A stretch of 64,000 bases of DNA from Streptomyces netropsis (GTDB lineage: Bacteria > Actinomycetota > Actinomycetes > Streptomycetales > Streptomycetaceae), in assembly GCF_014203545.1 (NCBI RefSeq), contig NZ_JACHJG010000002.1, forward strand, positions 682,001 to 746,000, given 5' to 3'. Position numbers and translations under genes: made by a program. The number at the start of each line of letters is the position of its first letter. Within the stretch, counting starts at the first letter, position 1. Shown here in pieces: positions 35,362-43,590 of the stretch. The notes beneath the pieces were generated by a model. It did no database searches. It had not been told where the DNA came from and saw nothing but the letters and a program-made list of their open reading frames with translations.

Positions 35362-35386
35362 TGCCGGGGAGCCGCTCTCCCCGGCA
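35362..35386. terminator. Bidirectional terminator hairpin
   Basis: 10-bp perfect stem TGCCGGGGAG / CTCCCCGGCA with a 5-nt loop, in the 108-nt gap between the convergent serine hydrolase and helR genes. It is preceded by three CTGCCGC repeats. Confidence 0.6.
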
Positions 35387-35414
35387 ACCGGCAGCAGCCG
35401 TTCCGACAGGTCCG

Positions 35415-37583
35415 TCAGGCGCTCGTGAGGACGACGAGTCGCTGGGTCGCCCGGGTCATCGCGACATAGCGGTCGACCGCTCCTTCGACGCCCTTGCCGA
35501 ACTCCTCCGGGTCGACGAGGACGACCAGGTCGAACTCGAGCCCCTTCGACAACTCCGGCGTCAGCGACTGCACGCGGGACGTCGCCCGGAACGTCGGATC
35601 GCCGATGACGCAGGCGATCCCCTCGTGATGTGCCGCGAGCCAGCTGTCGAGGATCGAGTCCAGCTCCGTGACCGATCCGTGGACGACGGGGATGCCGCTG
35701 CTGCGGATCGAGGTCGGCACATTGGCGTCCGGGAGCGCGGCCCGGATGACCGGCGCGGCCTCCGTCATGACCTCTTCCGGCGTCCGGTAGTTGACGCTCA
35801 GGGAGGCCACCTCGATCCGGTCGAGCCCGACCCGCTCCAGCCGTTCCCGCCACGACTCCGTGAACCCGTGCCGGGCCTGGGCGCGGTCACCGACGATGGT
35901 GAAGCTCCGGGACGGGCAGCGCAGCAGCAGCATCTGCCACTCGGCGTCGGTCAGCTCCTGGGCCTCGTCCACGATGATGTGGGCGAACGGGCCGGCGAGC
36001 AGGTCCGGTTCGGCGCCGGGCAGTGCGCTGTCGTCGATCAGGGTGTCCTGCATGTCCCGTCCGTGCAGCATCCCCAACGCGCCTTCGCTCTCGTCGATCA
36101 CGACGTTCTGCAGCAGGCTGTCCATGGCCTCGGCCCTGCGCGCACGTTCGGCGGCGACGGTGGCTTCGTGCCGACGCCTGCGCACCGACGCCTCCGGGTC
36201 GCCGAGCCGCTGCCGTGCCGCGTCCAGGAGCGGCAGGTCGGACACCGTCCAGGCCTGGGCTTCCTCGCGCCGCAGTTTACGGACGTCATCGGGGCTGAGC
36301 CAGGGAGCGCACTTGCGCAGGTAGGCGGGCACCGTCCACAGGTCTCCGACGAGGTCGGTCGCCTCCAGGATCGGCCACGCGCGGTTGAGGGTCCCGATCA
36401 GCTCCCTGTTCTGGAGCAGCGACCTGCGGAGCAGTTGGGGCGAGACCTCGTCGTCCTCGTACTCGTCCGTGTGCTTGTCCATGAGGATCGTGAGCAGTTC
36501 CTCGCGGATCTGGTCGCGTGCCTCGTTGTGCGGGGTGCCGGGTTCCACGGCTGCGAACGCCGCGGCCCAGTCGTCGGCGCTCAGCCAGACTTCGGACCAG
36601 TGGGTCGAGACCGTCATTCCCTTGGTGGGCGGCTCCTCGTAGATGCCGACGGCCGGCTCGATCGCCTTCACCATGTCCGCGGACGACTTCAGACGGGCCA
36701 CGTCCGGGTCGGCCTCGACCGCTGCCCCGGCCCCCTCGGCGACGAGGTCCCGCAGGACGCAGGTCTGCACGCCCTCCTCGCCGAGGCTGGGCAGGACGTC
36801 GGCGACGTAGGTCAGGTAGGGCCGGCTCGGGCCGACGAACAGCACACCGCCCCGACGGTGACCGAGACGAGGGTCGGAGTAGAGGAGGTGGGCGGCGCGG
36901 TGCAGGGCGACGACGGTCTTGCCCGTACCCGGACCACCGTCGACGACCAGGGTGCCGCGGGATCCCGCCCGGATGACGGCGTCCTGGTCGGACTGGATGG
37001 TGGAGAGCACGTCGCGCATCCGGGCCGACCGGTTGCTGCCCAGGCTGGCGATGAAGGCGGACTGGTCGTCGAGCGCGGCGTGCCCCTCGAGCCCGTCGGC
37101 GGTGAACACCTCGTCCCAGTAGTCGCTGATCCGGCCGCGGGTCCAGCGGTACCTGCGGCGGCTCTCCAGCCCCATCGGGTTGGCGTGCGTCGCCGCGAAG
37201 AACGGCTCGGCCGCGGGGGAGCGCCAGTCGAGCAGCAGCCGGCGCCCCGTGCTGTCGGTGAGGCCGAGGCGTCCGATGTACACGGGCTCGGGACGGTCCG
37301 TACCGACGAAGTGTCCCAGGCACAGGTCCAGACCGAAGCGACGCAAGGTGCGCAGGCGACCGGTCAGGCGGTGGATCTCCGCGTCCCGGTCCATCGCCTC
37401 CCGGCCGATGCCGCCGGGCGCCTTGCGCGTGGCCTCGAGGCGGTCGGACAGTTCGGCGATGGCCTGCTCGAGGCTCTCCGAGATGGCCGCGAAATGCTGC
37501 TCGTCGCCGTCGATCAGTGCCGGGTCGGCCTTGGGGGAGAGGCGGTCGGGAAGGTCGAACGCGCTGGTGGTCAGAGAGTTCAT
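35415..37583 (-). CDS. helR: HelR, rifamycin-protecting RNA polymerase helicase-like ATPase
   Basis: 722-residue superfamily 1 (UvrD/HelD-like) motor. Walker A is GGPGTGKTVV near residue 215; later motifs include AHIIVDEAQELTDAEW (II), VGDRAQ (III) and a C-terminal KGLEFDLVVLVDPE/VAMTRATQRL pair (V, VI). The N-terminal coiled coil (AISESLEQAIAELSDRLEATR) is typical of HelD secondary-channel arms. HelR displaces rifamycins from RNA polymerase and is rifamycin-inducible; the RAE upstream (37788-37807) supports HelR over housekeeping HelD. ATG 37583 has GGAG at 8 nt. Convergent with the serine hydrolase. Confidence 0.9.
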   Translation of the reverse strand: MNSLTTSAFDLPDRLSPKADPALIDGDEQHFAAISESLEQAIAELSDRLEATRKAPGGIGREAMDRDAEIHRLTGRLRTLRRFGLDLCLGHFVGTDRPEPVYIGRLGLTDSTGRRLLLDWRSPAAEPFFAATHANPMGLESRRRYRWTRGRISDYWDEVFTADGLEGHAALDDQSAFIASLGSNRSARMRDVLSTIQSDQDAVIRAGSRGTLVVDGGPGTGKTVVALHRAAHLLYSDPRLGHRRGGVLFVGPSRPYLTYVADVLPSLGEEGVQTCVLRDLVAEGAGAAVEADPDVARLKSSADMVKAIEPAVGIYEEPPTKGMTVSTHWSEVWLSADDWAAAFAAVEPGTPHNEARDQIREELLTILMDKHTDEYEDDEVSPQLLRRSLLQNRELIGTLNRAWPILEATDLVGDLWTVPAYLRKCAPWLSPDDVRKLRREEAQAWTVSDLPLLDAARQRLGDPEASVRRRRHEATVAAERARRAEAMDSLLQNVVIDESEGALGMLHGRDMQDTLIDDSALPGAEPDLLAGPFAHIIVDEAQELTDAEWQMLLLRCPSRSFTIVGDRAQARHGFTESWRERLERVGLDRIEVASLSVNYRTPEEVMTEAAPVIRAALPDANVPTSIRSSGIPVVHGSVTELDSILDSWLAAHHEGIACVIGDPTFRATSRVQSLTPELSKGLEFDLVVLVDPEEFGKGVEGAVDRYVAMTRATQRLVVLTSA

Positions 37584-37787
37584 GTCGTCAGCTCCGATCC
37601 GAGGTCGCTGCCGCGACGGCCGACGGCGCGCACACCCGTATCCCGGTGCCGAGTGCCCGCACCCGCCGTGCGCGTCCCACCGACTCGACGTCACCGCACG
37701 ACCTGTAAACCGACAACAACACACGCACTTGGTGAATCTCCCATTTCTGCGATTTCTGGCCTAGGCCCGGGATTCTGCCCCACGACC

Positions 37788-37807
37788 GGGGCCTTGCCGC
37801 AAGCCCC
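37788..37807 (-). promoter_or_regulatory. Rifamycin-associated element (RAE)
   Basis: On the minus strand it reads GGGGCTTGCGGCAAGGCCCC, which matches the published RAE consensus as I recall it. It is an imperfect palindrome, about 205 nt upstream of the helR start. RAEs sit upstream of rifamycin-inducible resistance genes (rph, helR and others). A clear core promoter between it and helR could not be assigned. The whole 37584-38084 gap (501 nt) holds this element and the hairpin at 37831, but no gene I can support. Confidence 0.9.
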
Positions 37808-37830
37808 CCAGTGCGCTATAAGTTAAAAGT

Positions 37831-37857
37831 GGCAAGGAGTGGGTAATCCTCCTTGCC
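37831..37857. other. Hairpin next to the RAE
   Basis: 9-bp perfect stem GGCAAGGAG / CTCCTTGCC with a 9-nt loop, separated from the RAE by an AT-rich run (TATAAGTTAAAAGT, 37818-37830). On the minus strand the stem is followed by ACTTTTAACTTATA, as in a rho-independent terminator, though no gene feeds it. Could also be a regulatory palindrome. Confidence 0.45.
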
Positions 37858-38084
37858 TTCGTCACTCGTCAGTGACCATCTCCCTCGCCCCCCGCCGTCG
37901 GCGGCACCGCGCGCGACACCCACTCGGGCACGGCCGGCAGAAACGCCGCGCCGCGGGCCGGGAATCCCGGGCACACGCACCCGGAAAAAGATGTTGATCA
38001 CCATGAGCCCCCCGTGGTTGGCTTCGGCGTCATGGCGCGGTGGCAGGCCGACGGGCCGTCAGGCCGCCGCCGAGGAACACGGGA

Positions 38085-38843
38085 ATGACACCGACCATGA
38101 CCCTGAAGATCACGACGGCCGCGCAACGCCCCGAACTCCTGGAGCCGCTCTGGGCGATGCCCGACACCTGGCCCGAGTACGTGCAGAACGACCCCATCGG
38201 CTGGGCCCACTTCGCGCGCATCCCCGCCGTCTTCCCCGACTTCGTCCTCATCGCCACCGGCGACGACGGCGAGGTGGTCGCCCGTGCCTTCAGCGTTCCC
38301 TTCGCTCTGAACGTGGCCGGCCGCCACGGCCTGCCGGCCGCCGGGTGGGACCAGACACTGCTGTGGGCGTTCTCCGACCACCGCAAATCCGTACGTCCCG
38401 ACACCGTCAGCGCCGTCGACATCACGATCCGGCCCGACCACCACGGCCGAGGCCTGTCGGCGACCATGCTCGCCGCGCTCCGCGACAACGCCGGCGCCGC
38501 GGGCTTCGCCGAACTCGTCGCCCCCGTACGGCCCACCGGCAAGAGCAGTCATCCGCGGCTGCCGATGGCCGAGTACGTGGCGCTCACCCGCCCCGACGGG
38601 CTGCCCGTCGACCCGTGGCTGCGCACCCATGTCCGCGCCGGTGGTGTCATCGACTCCATCGCCCCCACCTCGATGACCGTCCCCGGCACCCTCGCCCAGT
38701 GGCGCACCTGGACCGGGCTGCCCTTCGACACCCAGGGTCCCGTCGACGTCCCCGGCGCCCTCACGCCCGTGCACTGCGAACCCGACCACGACTACGCCGT
38801 CAGCGTCGAACCCAACGTCTGGGTACGGCACAGCCTGGTCTGA
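38085..38843 (+). CDS. GNAT family N-acetyltransferase
   Basis: 252 residues. The acetyl-CoA loop is ITIRPDHHGRGLSATML (motif A, R/QxxGxG/A type). The N-terminus carries an IPAVFPDFVLIAT strand, and the C-terminal half is a long acceptor-binding part. ATG 38085 was chosen for AGGAA about 8 nt upstream; ATG 38097 is an alternative. Substrate unknown. Ends 9 nt before the convergent LysR gene. Confidence 0.85.
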   Translation: MTPTMTLKITTAAQRPELLEPLWAMPDTWPEYVQNDPIGWAHFARIPAVFPDFVLIATGDDGEVVARAFSVPFALNVAGRHGLPAAGWDQTLLWAFSDHRKSVRPDTVSAVDITIRPDHHGRGLSATMLAALRDNAGAAGFAELVAPVRPTGKSSHPRLPMAEYVALTRPDGLPVDPWLRTHVRAGGVIDSIAPTSMTVPGTLAQWRTWTGLPFDTQGPVDVPGALTPVHCEPDHDYAVSVEPNVWVRHSLV

Positions 38844-38852
38844 CCCCGGCCG

Positions 38853-39761
38853 TCAGCGCCCGCCCGCCACCCGATCGAGGTCCTCGGCCGCCCGCGCGAG
38901 GGCCTCGCGGCAGGCCCGCACAGCCGGATGCCGGCTGCTGCCGCCGCGCACCACCGTGAACAGCCTGCGCGACCGGTGGCCGCCGGGGAGCTCCAGCAGG
39001 GGCACGGTCGGCTTCCGCCCGCACCACAGCAGGTCGGGGAGGAGGGCGGCCGCGTGCCCCTGCTCGACGAGCCGCAGATGCAGCAGCATGTCCGTGGATT
39101 CGTACCGCACGTCGGGCTCCCAACCGGCGTCGCGGCACAGGGCCGTCGCCCACCGGCGGGCCGGTGTGCCCTCCGGCTCCATGACCCAGGGCCGGTCGCC
39201 CGGGGCACCCTCCCCGGCCCCGACGGGGAGAGCCAGGCGCAGGGTGTCCTGGACCAGGTCGACCTCCTCGAGTTCGGGGTGGCGCGGGTGCGGGTGGCCC
39301 GGGTACTCCTCCGCGACCACCAGATCGAAGTCCCGTGCGCGCAGCGCCGGCAGCGCCGACTCCGGCTCGGCCTCGGTGACGTGCACCCGCAGGGCGGGGT
39401 GCGCGGCGCGCAGCAGGGTCAGCGCCGGCGGGATCAGGGTCAGCGCCGCGGTCTGGAACGCCGCCAGGCGCAGTGTGCCGGTGATGCCGGTGATGCCGGT
39501 CAGCGAGCCGGCCACCTCGGCCTGGGCCTGGTCGAGCCGTTCCAGCACGGCCTCGGTGTGGGCGACCAGGATCTCGGCCTGCTCGGTGAGCCGTACCCGC
39601 CGGCCGACGGGCTCCAGGAGCGGCACGCCGACCTCCTTCTCCAGGACCGACAGCTGCTGGGAGACCGACGAGGGGCTGTAGGAGAGCGCCGTGGCGACGG
39701 CGGCGAGGGTGCCCCGGTGCTTGAGCTCACGCAGCAGCCGGAGCCGGTGGAGGTCGAACAT
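38853..39761 (-). CDS. LysR-family transcriptional regulator
   Basis: 302 residues. The N-terminal winged helix-turn-helix (LRELKHRGTLAAVATALSYS, then PSSVSQQLSVLEKEVG) is followed by the effector-binding domain starting TLRLAAFQTAALTLIPPAL. It is divergent from the diaminopropionate ammonia-lyase, with a strong inverted repeat between them, so it very likely controls that gene and itself in response to the amino acid. Confidence 0.92.
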   Translation of the reverse strand: MFDLHRLRLLRELKHRGTLAAVATALSYSPSSVSQQLSVLEKEVGVPLLEPVGRRVRLTEQAEILVAHTEAVLERLDQAQAEVAGSLTGITGITGTLRLAAFQTAALTLIPPALTLLRAAHPALRVHVTEAEPESALPALRARDFDLVVAEEYPGHPHPRHPELEEVDLVQDTLRLALPVGAGEGAPGDRPWVMEPEGTPARRWATALCRDAGWEPDVRYESTDMLLHLRLVEQGHAAALLPDLLWCGRKPTVPLLELPGGHRSRRLFTVVRGGSSRHPAVRACREALARAAEDLDRVAGGR

Positions 39762-39795
39762 GGCTGATCGGGACCCTCTCGCTGACGTTCGGTTT

Positions 39796-39817
39796 TTCCG
39801 ATGATTATCGATCGGAA
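39796..39817. promoter_or_regulatory. Inverted repeat, likely LysR operator
   Basis: TTCCGAT-(8 nt)-ATCGGAA, perfect 7-bp arms, in the 101-nt gap between the LysR gene and the ammonia-lyase and surrounded by unusually AT-rich sequence. Position and symmetry are as expected for a LysR-type binding site. Not matched to any known operator. Confidence 0.6.
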
Positions 39818-39862
39818 AGCTTCGCTCGACCGATGGACGGCGGTCAGGGCACCGTAGCGTTC

Positions 39863-41065
39863 ATGCACAGCGACACCTCTCCCCGCCCTGCCCTCCACCC
39901 GGCCGGCCGCCGGGGCACCCGCCCCGGACCCCACCCCGACGCCGCGTGGTACGCGCGCCCCGCCGCCCGCTCCTGGACGTGCCGGCCCGCAGGTCACGCG
40001 GGCCCCGCCGTCCACGGCTTCCACGCCTCCCTTCCGGGGTACGCCCCGACCCCCTTGACCGAAGTCCCCGCGCTCGCGGCGGAACTCGGCGTGGGACGCC
40101 TCTTCGTCAAGGACGAGTCGGCCCGTCTGGGGCTGCCCGCCTTCAAGGTGCTGGGCGCCTCGTGGGCGGTCCACCGGGCGGTGTGCGAATACCTCGGCCG
40201 ACCGGCTCCCGCCACGCTCGACGCGCTGCGGGCACACCTCGCGGGTGGATCCCCGGTACGGCTGCTGACCGCGACCGACGGGAACCACGGCCGAGCCGTG
40301 GCACACCTCGCGCGGCTGCTCGGGCTGTCGGCCCGGATCTTCGTTCCCGACGGGGTGCACACCACCGCCGTGGCCGCCATCGCCGCCGAGGGCGCCGAGG
40401 TGGTCCGGGTGTCCGGCGGCTACGACGCCGCCGTGCTGCGGGCCCGCGAGAGCGCGGCGGGCCCGGCGGACATCGTCGTCCAGGACACCGCGTGGCCGGG
40501 CTACGAACGGATCCCCGGCTGGGTGGTCGAGGGGTACTCCACCTTGTTCGCCGAAGTGGACGAGCAACTGCGCGCGGCCTCCGCCGGGCCGCTCGGCGTG
40601 CTCGCCGTCCCCGTCGGGGTGGGCTCGCTCGCCCAGGCCGCCGTCGTCCACCACCGGTCCGGGCCCGCGGCCGGCGGCCGGGCACCGGCCCTGCTGACGG
40701 TCGAACCCGACACCGCCGCCGGACTGCTGGAAAGTCTCACCGCGGGAGCCCTCCGCACGGTGCCGACCGGCACCACGATCATGGCGGGGCTCAACTGCGG
40801 GACGCCGTCGTCCCTCGCCTGGCCGTATCTGCTCCGCGGTGTGGACGCGGCGATCGCCGTCGACGACGCCGCCACCGCCCGCGCCGTCCGGGACCTCGGT
40901 GACCTGGGCGTCCCGGCCGGCCCCTGCGGGGCGGCCTCCCTGGCCGGGCTGCGCGCCGCCCTCACCGGCGACGGCGCGGGCGCGCGCCGGGCGGCCCTGG
41001 CCGCCGACCGCGACAGCACGGTCGTCCTGCTGAGCACCGAGGGCAAGGACGCCAACCAGCACTGA
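39863..41065 (+). CDS. Diaminopropionate ammonia-lyase
   Basis: 400-residue fold-type II PLP enzyme matching DpaL/YgeX. It has the lysine motif LPAFKVLGASWA (K95 from this start), ATDGNHGRAVAHLARLLG, WPGYERIPGWVVEGY and GLNCGTPSSLAWP, all characteristic of the family. It splits 2,3-diaminopropionate to pyruvate and ammonia. The start is either ATG 39833 or ATG 39863; neither has a strong ribosome site, and 39863 leaves room for the divergent promoters. Likely controlled by the neighbouring LysR protein. Confidence 0.88.
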   Translation: MHSDTSPRPALHPAGRRGTRPGPHPDAAWYARPAARSWTCRPAGHAGPAVHGFHASLPGYAPTPLTEVPALAAELGVGRLFVKDESARLGLPAFKVLGASWAVHRAVCEYLGRPAPATLDALRAHLAGGSPVRLLTATDGNHGRAVAHLARLLGLSARIFVPDGVHTTAVAAIAAEGAEVVRVSGGYDAAVLRARESAAGPADIVVQDTAWPGYERIPGWVVEGYSTLFAEVDEQLRAASAGPLGVLAVPVGVGSLAQAAVVHHRSGPAAGGRAPALLTVEPDTAAGLLESLTAGALRTVPTGTTIMAGLNCGTPSSLAWPYLLRGVDAAIAVDDAATARAVRDLGDLGVPAGPCGAASLAGLRAALTGDGAGARRAALAADRDSTVVLLSTEGKDANQH

Positions 41066-41084
41066 CGGCGAAGAGCCCGGCCGT

Positions 41085-41101
41085 CCGGCAGGACCTGCCG
41101 G
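41085..41101. terminator. Short hairpin between convergent genes
   Basis: CCGGCAG-GAC-CTGCCGG, 7-bp stem, 20 nt after the ammonia-lyase stop and before the convergent DinB-like gene. A weak terminator candidate. Confidence 0.45.
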
Positions 41102-41133
41102 GGCGGTGCCGCCATAGGGGCCCGCCCCGGCGC

Positions 41134-41799
41134 CTACGCCCCTTCGGCGGGCAGGGGAGCGCCGTGCCACTGCCAGGGAGGGGTGACGCGCGGCAGACCG
41201 GGCAGCTCGGCCCGGCCGGTCGCCCACAGCAGGGTGCGCCAGCGATCGGTGTCCACCGGAGCGTCGGGGAACAGCCGGGCCAGCACCCGGCCGCACAGAT
41301 CGGCCGGCGGGTTCCAGGTGACGCCCAGGCCCTCGGCGATGTCGTGCGTGTGCAGCAAGGTCTCCACGACGCCCATGGCGGCGAAGCCCTCCGGGTCCGC
41401 GATGCCGTAGGAGTGGTACGCGCGGACCTCGGGGGGCGTCGTCCGCACCATGGCCACCAGCAGGGCGCCGGTGGCCTCCAGCACCCGCAGCAGCCCGGCG
41501 GGGCCGGCGGCGGGATCGGCGACGATCACATTGGCCGGGGCGCCCGGCCGCTGCCGGGTCCACAGGAACGGCACCTCGCCGTCCAACGGCGGTGCCTCGG
41601 GCCCCAACTGGGCGGCATAGGCGAACAGATCGTCGCTGAGGTGCTCGACCGTCTCCCAGCAGTCCCAGTCCAGGGAGCCGGCCTTGGCCTTCCAGTCGGC
41701 GCCGGGCGCGCCGCTCAACGCGGTCACCGCCAACCGGACGGCCAGGCGGACATCGTCCGCGGTGACGGGCTCTCGTGAGTGACCATGCGTTTCCGACAT
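41134..41799 (-). CDS. DinB/mycothiol-maleylpyruvate isomerase-like protein
   Basis: 221 residues. The DinB-like four-helix bundle is signalled by DCWETVEHLSDDLFAYAAQLG and, later, VVETLLHTHDIAEGLG, which supply metal-binding histidines. Relatives use mycothiol or unknown thiols. ATG 41799 was chosen as the first start with a normal N-terminus; the frame upstream is poor. Function unknown. Confidence 0.78.
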   Translation of the reverse strand: MSETHGHSREPVTADDVRLAVRLAVTALSGAPGADWKAKAGSLDWDCWETVEHLSDDLFAYAAQLGPEAPPLDGEVPFLWTRQRPGAPANVIVADPAAGPAGLLRVLEATGALLVAMVRTTPPEVRAYHSYGIADPEGFAAMGVVETLLHTHDIAEGLGVTWNPPADLCGRVLARLFPDAPVDTDRWRTLLWATGRAELPGLPRVTPPWQWHGAPLPAEGA

Positions 41800-41976
41800 G
41801 GCGCGACCGTACCAACCCGTACCCACAGCGACTGACAATTTTTCGACGAGCGGTTGTTCGGGTCGAGGGTGTCGGGGTGGCACCTCAGCGGTCGAACGGG
41901 CCGTTCGGGTAGCGGGGTTCCGCCGACTGCCCCTCCCGCCGCGCGCCGTCGCCACCACTGCCGGAGCGTGGCGCCC

Positions 41977-43503
41977 ATGCGGTCAGCGCGCCTCACACCC
42001 GGCCCGCGGGCCACGGCAGCGCCGGAGCACCACGCACCCGGCGCGAAACCCCTGCCATGGCTCGCGGGTCTCGCCGCCGTCCACACCCTCGCCCAGCTGG
42101 TCCTCGTCATACCCGGCCTCGGCCTCGGGTGGGACGAGACGGTGTACCTCAGCCAGGTCAGCCCGCAGGCTCCCGCCGCCTTCTTCAGCGCGCCCCGCGC
42201 CCGGGGCATCACCTTCCTCGTCGCGCCCGTGGCCGCGCTGACGACCTCCACCGCCGTCCTCCGCGGCTATCTGGCCCTCGCCTCCGGTGGCGGGCTGTTG
42301 TTGTCGCTGTGGGTCTGGCGGCGGCTGCTCCCGCTGCCGGTCCTCGTGTCGGCGGGGGTGGTGTTCAGCGGGCTGTGGATCACCCTCCTCTACGGGCCGC
42401 AGGTCATGCCCAACCTCTGGGTCGCCTATGGTGCGCTCCTCGCCACGGGCTGCTTCCTGCGCGCCGTACGCGCATCCGACGGACGGGCCGACCGGCGCGC
42501 GCTCTTCGGTCTGGCCGCCGGGGTCGCCTTCACCGCCCTCATGCGGCCCGGTGACGCGATGGCACTCATGGTGACGCTCGCCGCGGCGGCCCTGTGCGTA
42601 CGGCCCTGGCGACGGCCGGCGGTCCTGCTCGCCCTCGTCGCCGGCGCCGGCCTCGGCAGCGCGGAATGGATCGTCGAGGCGTACCTCCGCTACGGCGACC
42701 TCGCCGCACGTGTGCACCGCGCCGGGGAGATCCAGGGCGGCATCACCGCCCATCTCGCCGTCGGCGACCAACTGCGCGCCCTGGAGGGGCGCACGCTGTG
42801 CCGCCCGTGCGACGTGCCGTGGCGCCACCCGGTGACCGGGTTCTGGTGGCTCGCCGTCCTGCCGCTCACCGCGGGCGGGCTGCTGGTCGCCGCCCGCACC
42901 CGCCGCCTGGCCGTGCTCCTCCTGCCGGCCCTCGTCGGCCTGGCCCTCGCCGTCCCGTACCAGTTCATCGACTACGCCGCACCCAGGTTCCTGCTCCCGG
43001 CCTATGCGCTGCTGTCCCTGCCCGTCGCCCTCTGCCTGCTCGGCATGGCGACCGCCGCGCGACCGCGCGCACTCGCCGCCGCGGCGCTCGCCCTCGCCCT
43101 GTCCGCGCACTTCGCGGTCCAGTACGTCGTCCTGCACCGGGCCGTCTCCCGCGGCCACGCCATCCGCGAGGGCGTGGACGGCGTCGCGGCGCAGTTGCGT
43201 CGCCAGGGCGTACGCGCGCCGTGCCTCGTCACCGGTGCCGAGGCGGTACGGGTCGCCTTCCGGATGGGATGCGCGTCCCGCCAGATCGGGGGCCACGACG
43301 GCAGCATCACCCTGCCGGAACTCCTGGCCGCGGCCGAGCGGCGGCCGGTGGTGCTGCTGGTGGGCGGCGGCCGGGCGGTGCCCGCGTACGCCCGTGACTG
43401 GCGGGTCCAGCCCCTGCCGCGACTGCCCGGGCTGGCCGGCTACCGCGCCTGCCTGTCGCCCCGGCCCGTGGGACCGGGCTACCGCGACGGGCAGGCGCGG
43501 TAG
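41977..43503 (+). CDS. GT-C type membrane glycosyltransferase-like protein
   Basis: 508 residues with about ten membrane helices. The first periplasmic loop contains LGWDETVYLSQ, the acidic motif of GT-C (PMT/ArnT-like) enzymes that use polyprenyl-phosphate sugars. A soluble C-terminal part follows (VDGVAAQLRRQGVRAPCLVTG). ATG 41977 with GGAG upstream. It probably modifies a cell-envelope or secreted acceptor; the sugar is unknown. Confidence 0.75.
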   Translation: MRSARLTPGPRATAAPEHHAPGAKPLPWLAGLAAVHTLAQLVLVIPGLGLGWDETVYLSQVSPQAPAAFFSAPRARGITFLVAPVAALTTSTAVLRGYLALASGGGLLLSLWVWRRLLPLPVLVSAGVVFSGLWITLLYGPQVMPNLWVAYGALLATGCFLRAVRASDGRADRRALFGLAAGVAFTALMRPGDAMALMVTLAAAALCVRPWRRPAVLLALVAGAGLGSAEWIVEAYLRYGDLAARVHRAGEIQGGITAHLAVGDQLRALEGRTLCRPCDVPWRHPVTGFWWLAVLPLTAGGLLVAARTRRLAVLLLPALVGLALAVPYQFIDYAAPRFLLPAYALLSLPVALCLLGMATAARPRALAAAALALALSAHFAVQYVVLHRAVSRGHAIREGVDGVAAQLRRQGVRAPCLVTGAEAVRVAFRMGCASRQIGGHDGSITLPELLAAAERRPVVLLVGGGRAVPAYARDWRVQPLPRLPGLAGYRACLSPRPVGPGYRDGQAR

Positions 43504-43590
43504 ATCGACTGGTAGCGCGTCCGGACCGGGCTTACATTCGGTTGAGTGGGCCGAAAGGTCCACCGACCCTGTCGTGAGGCACGATGCGCC

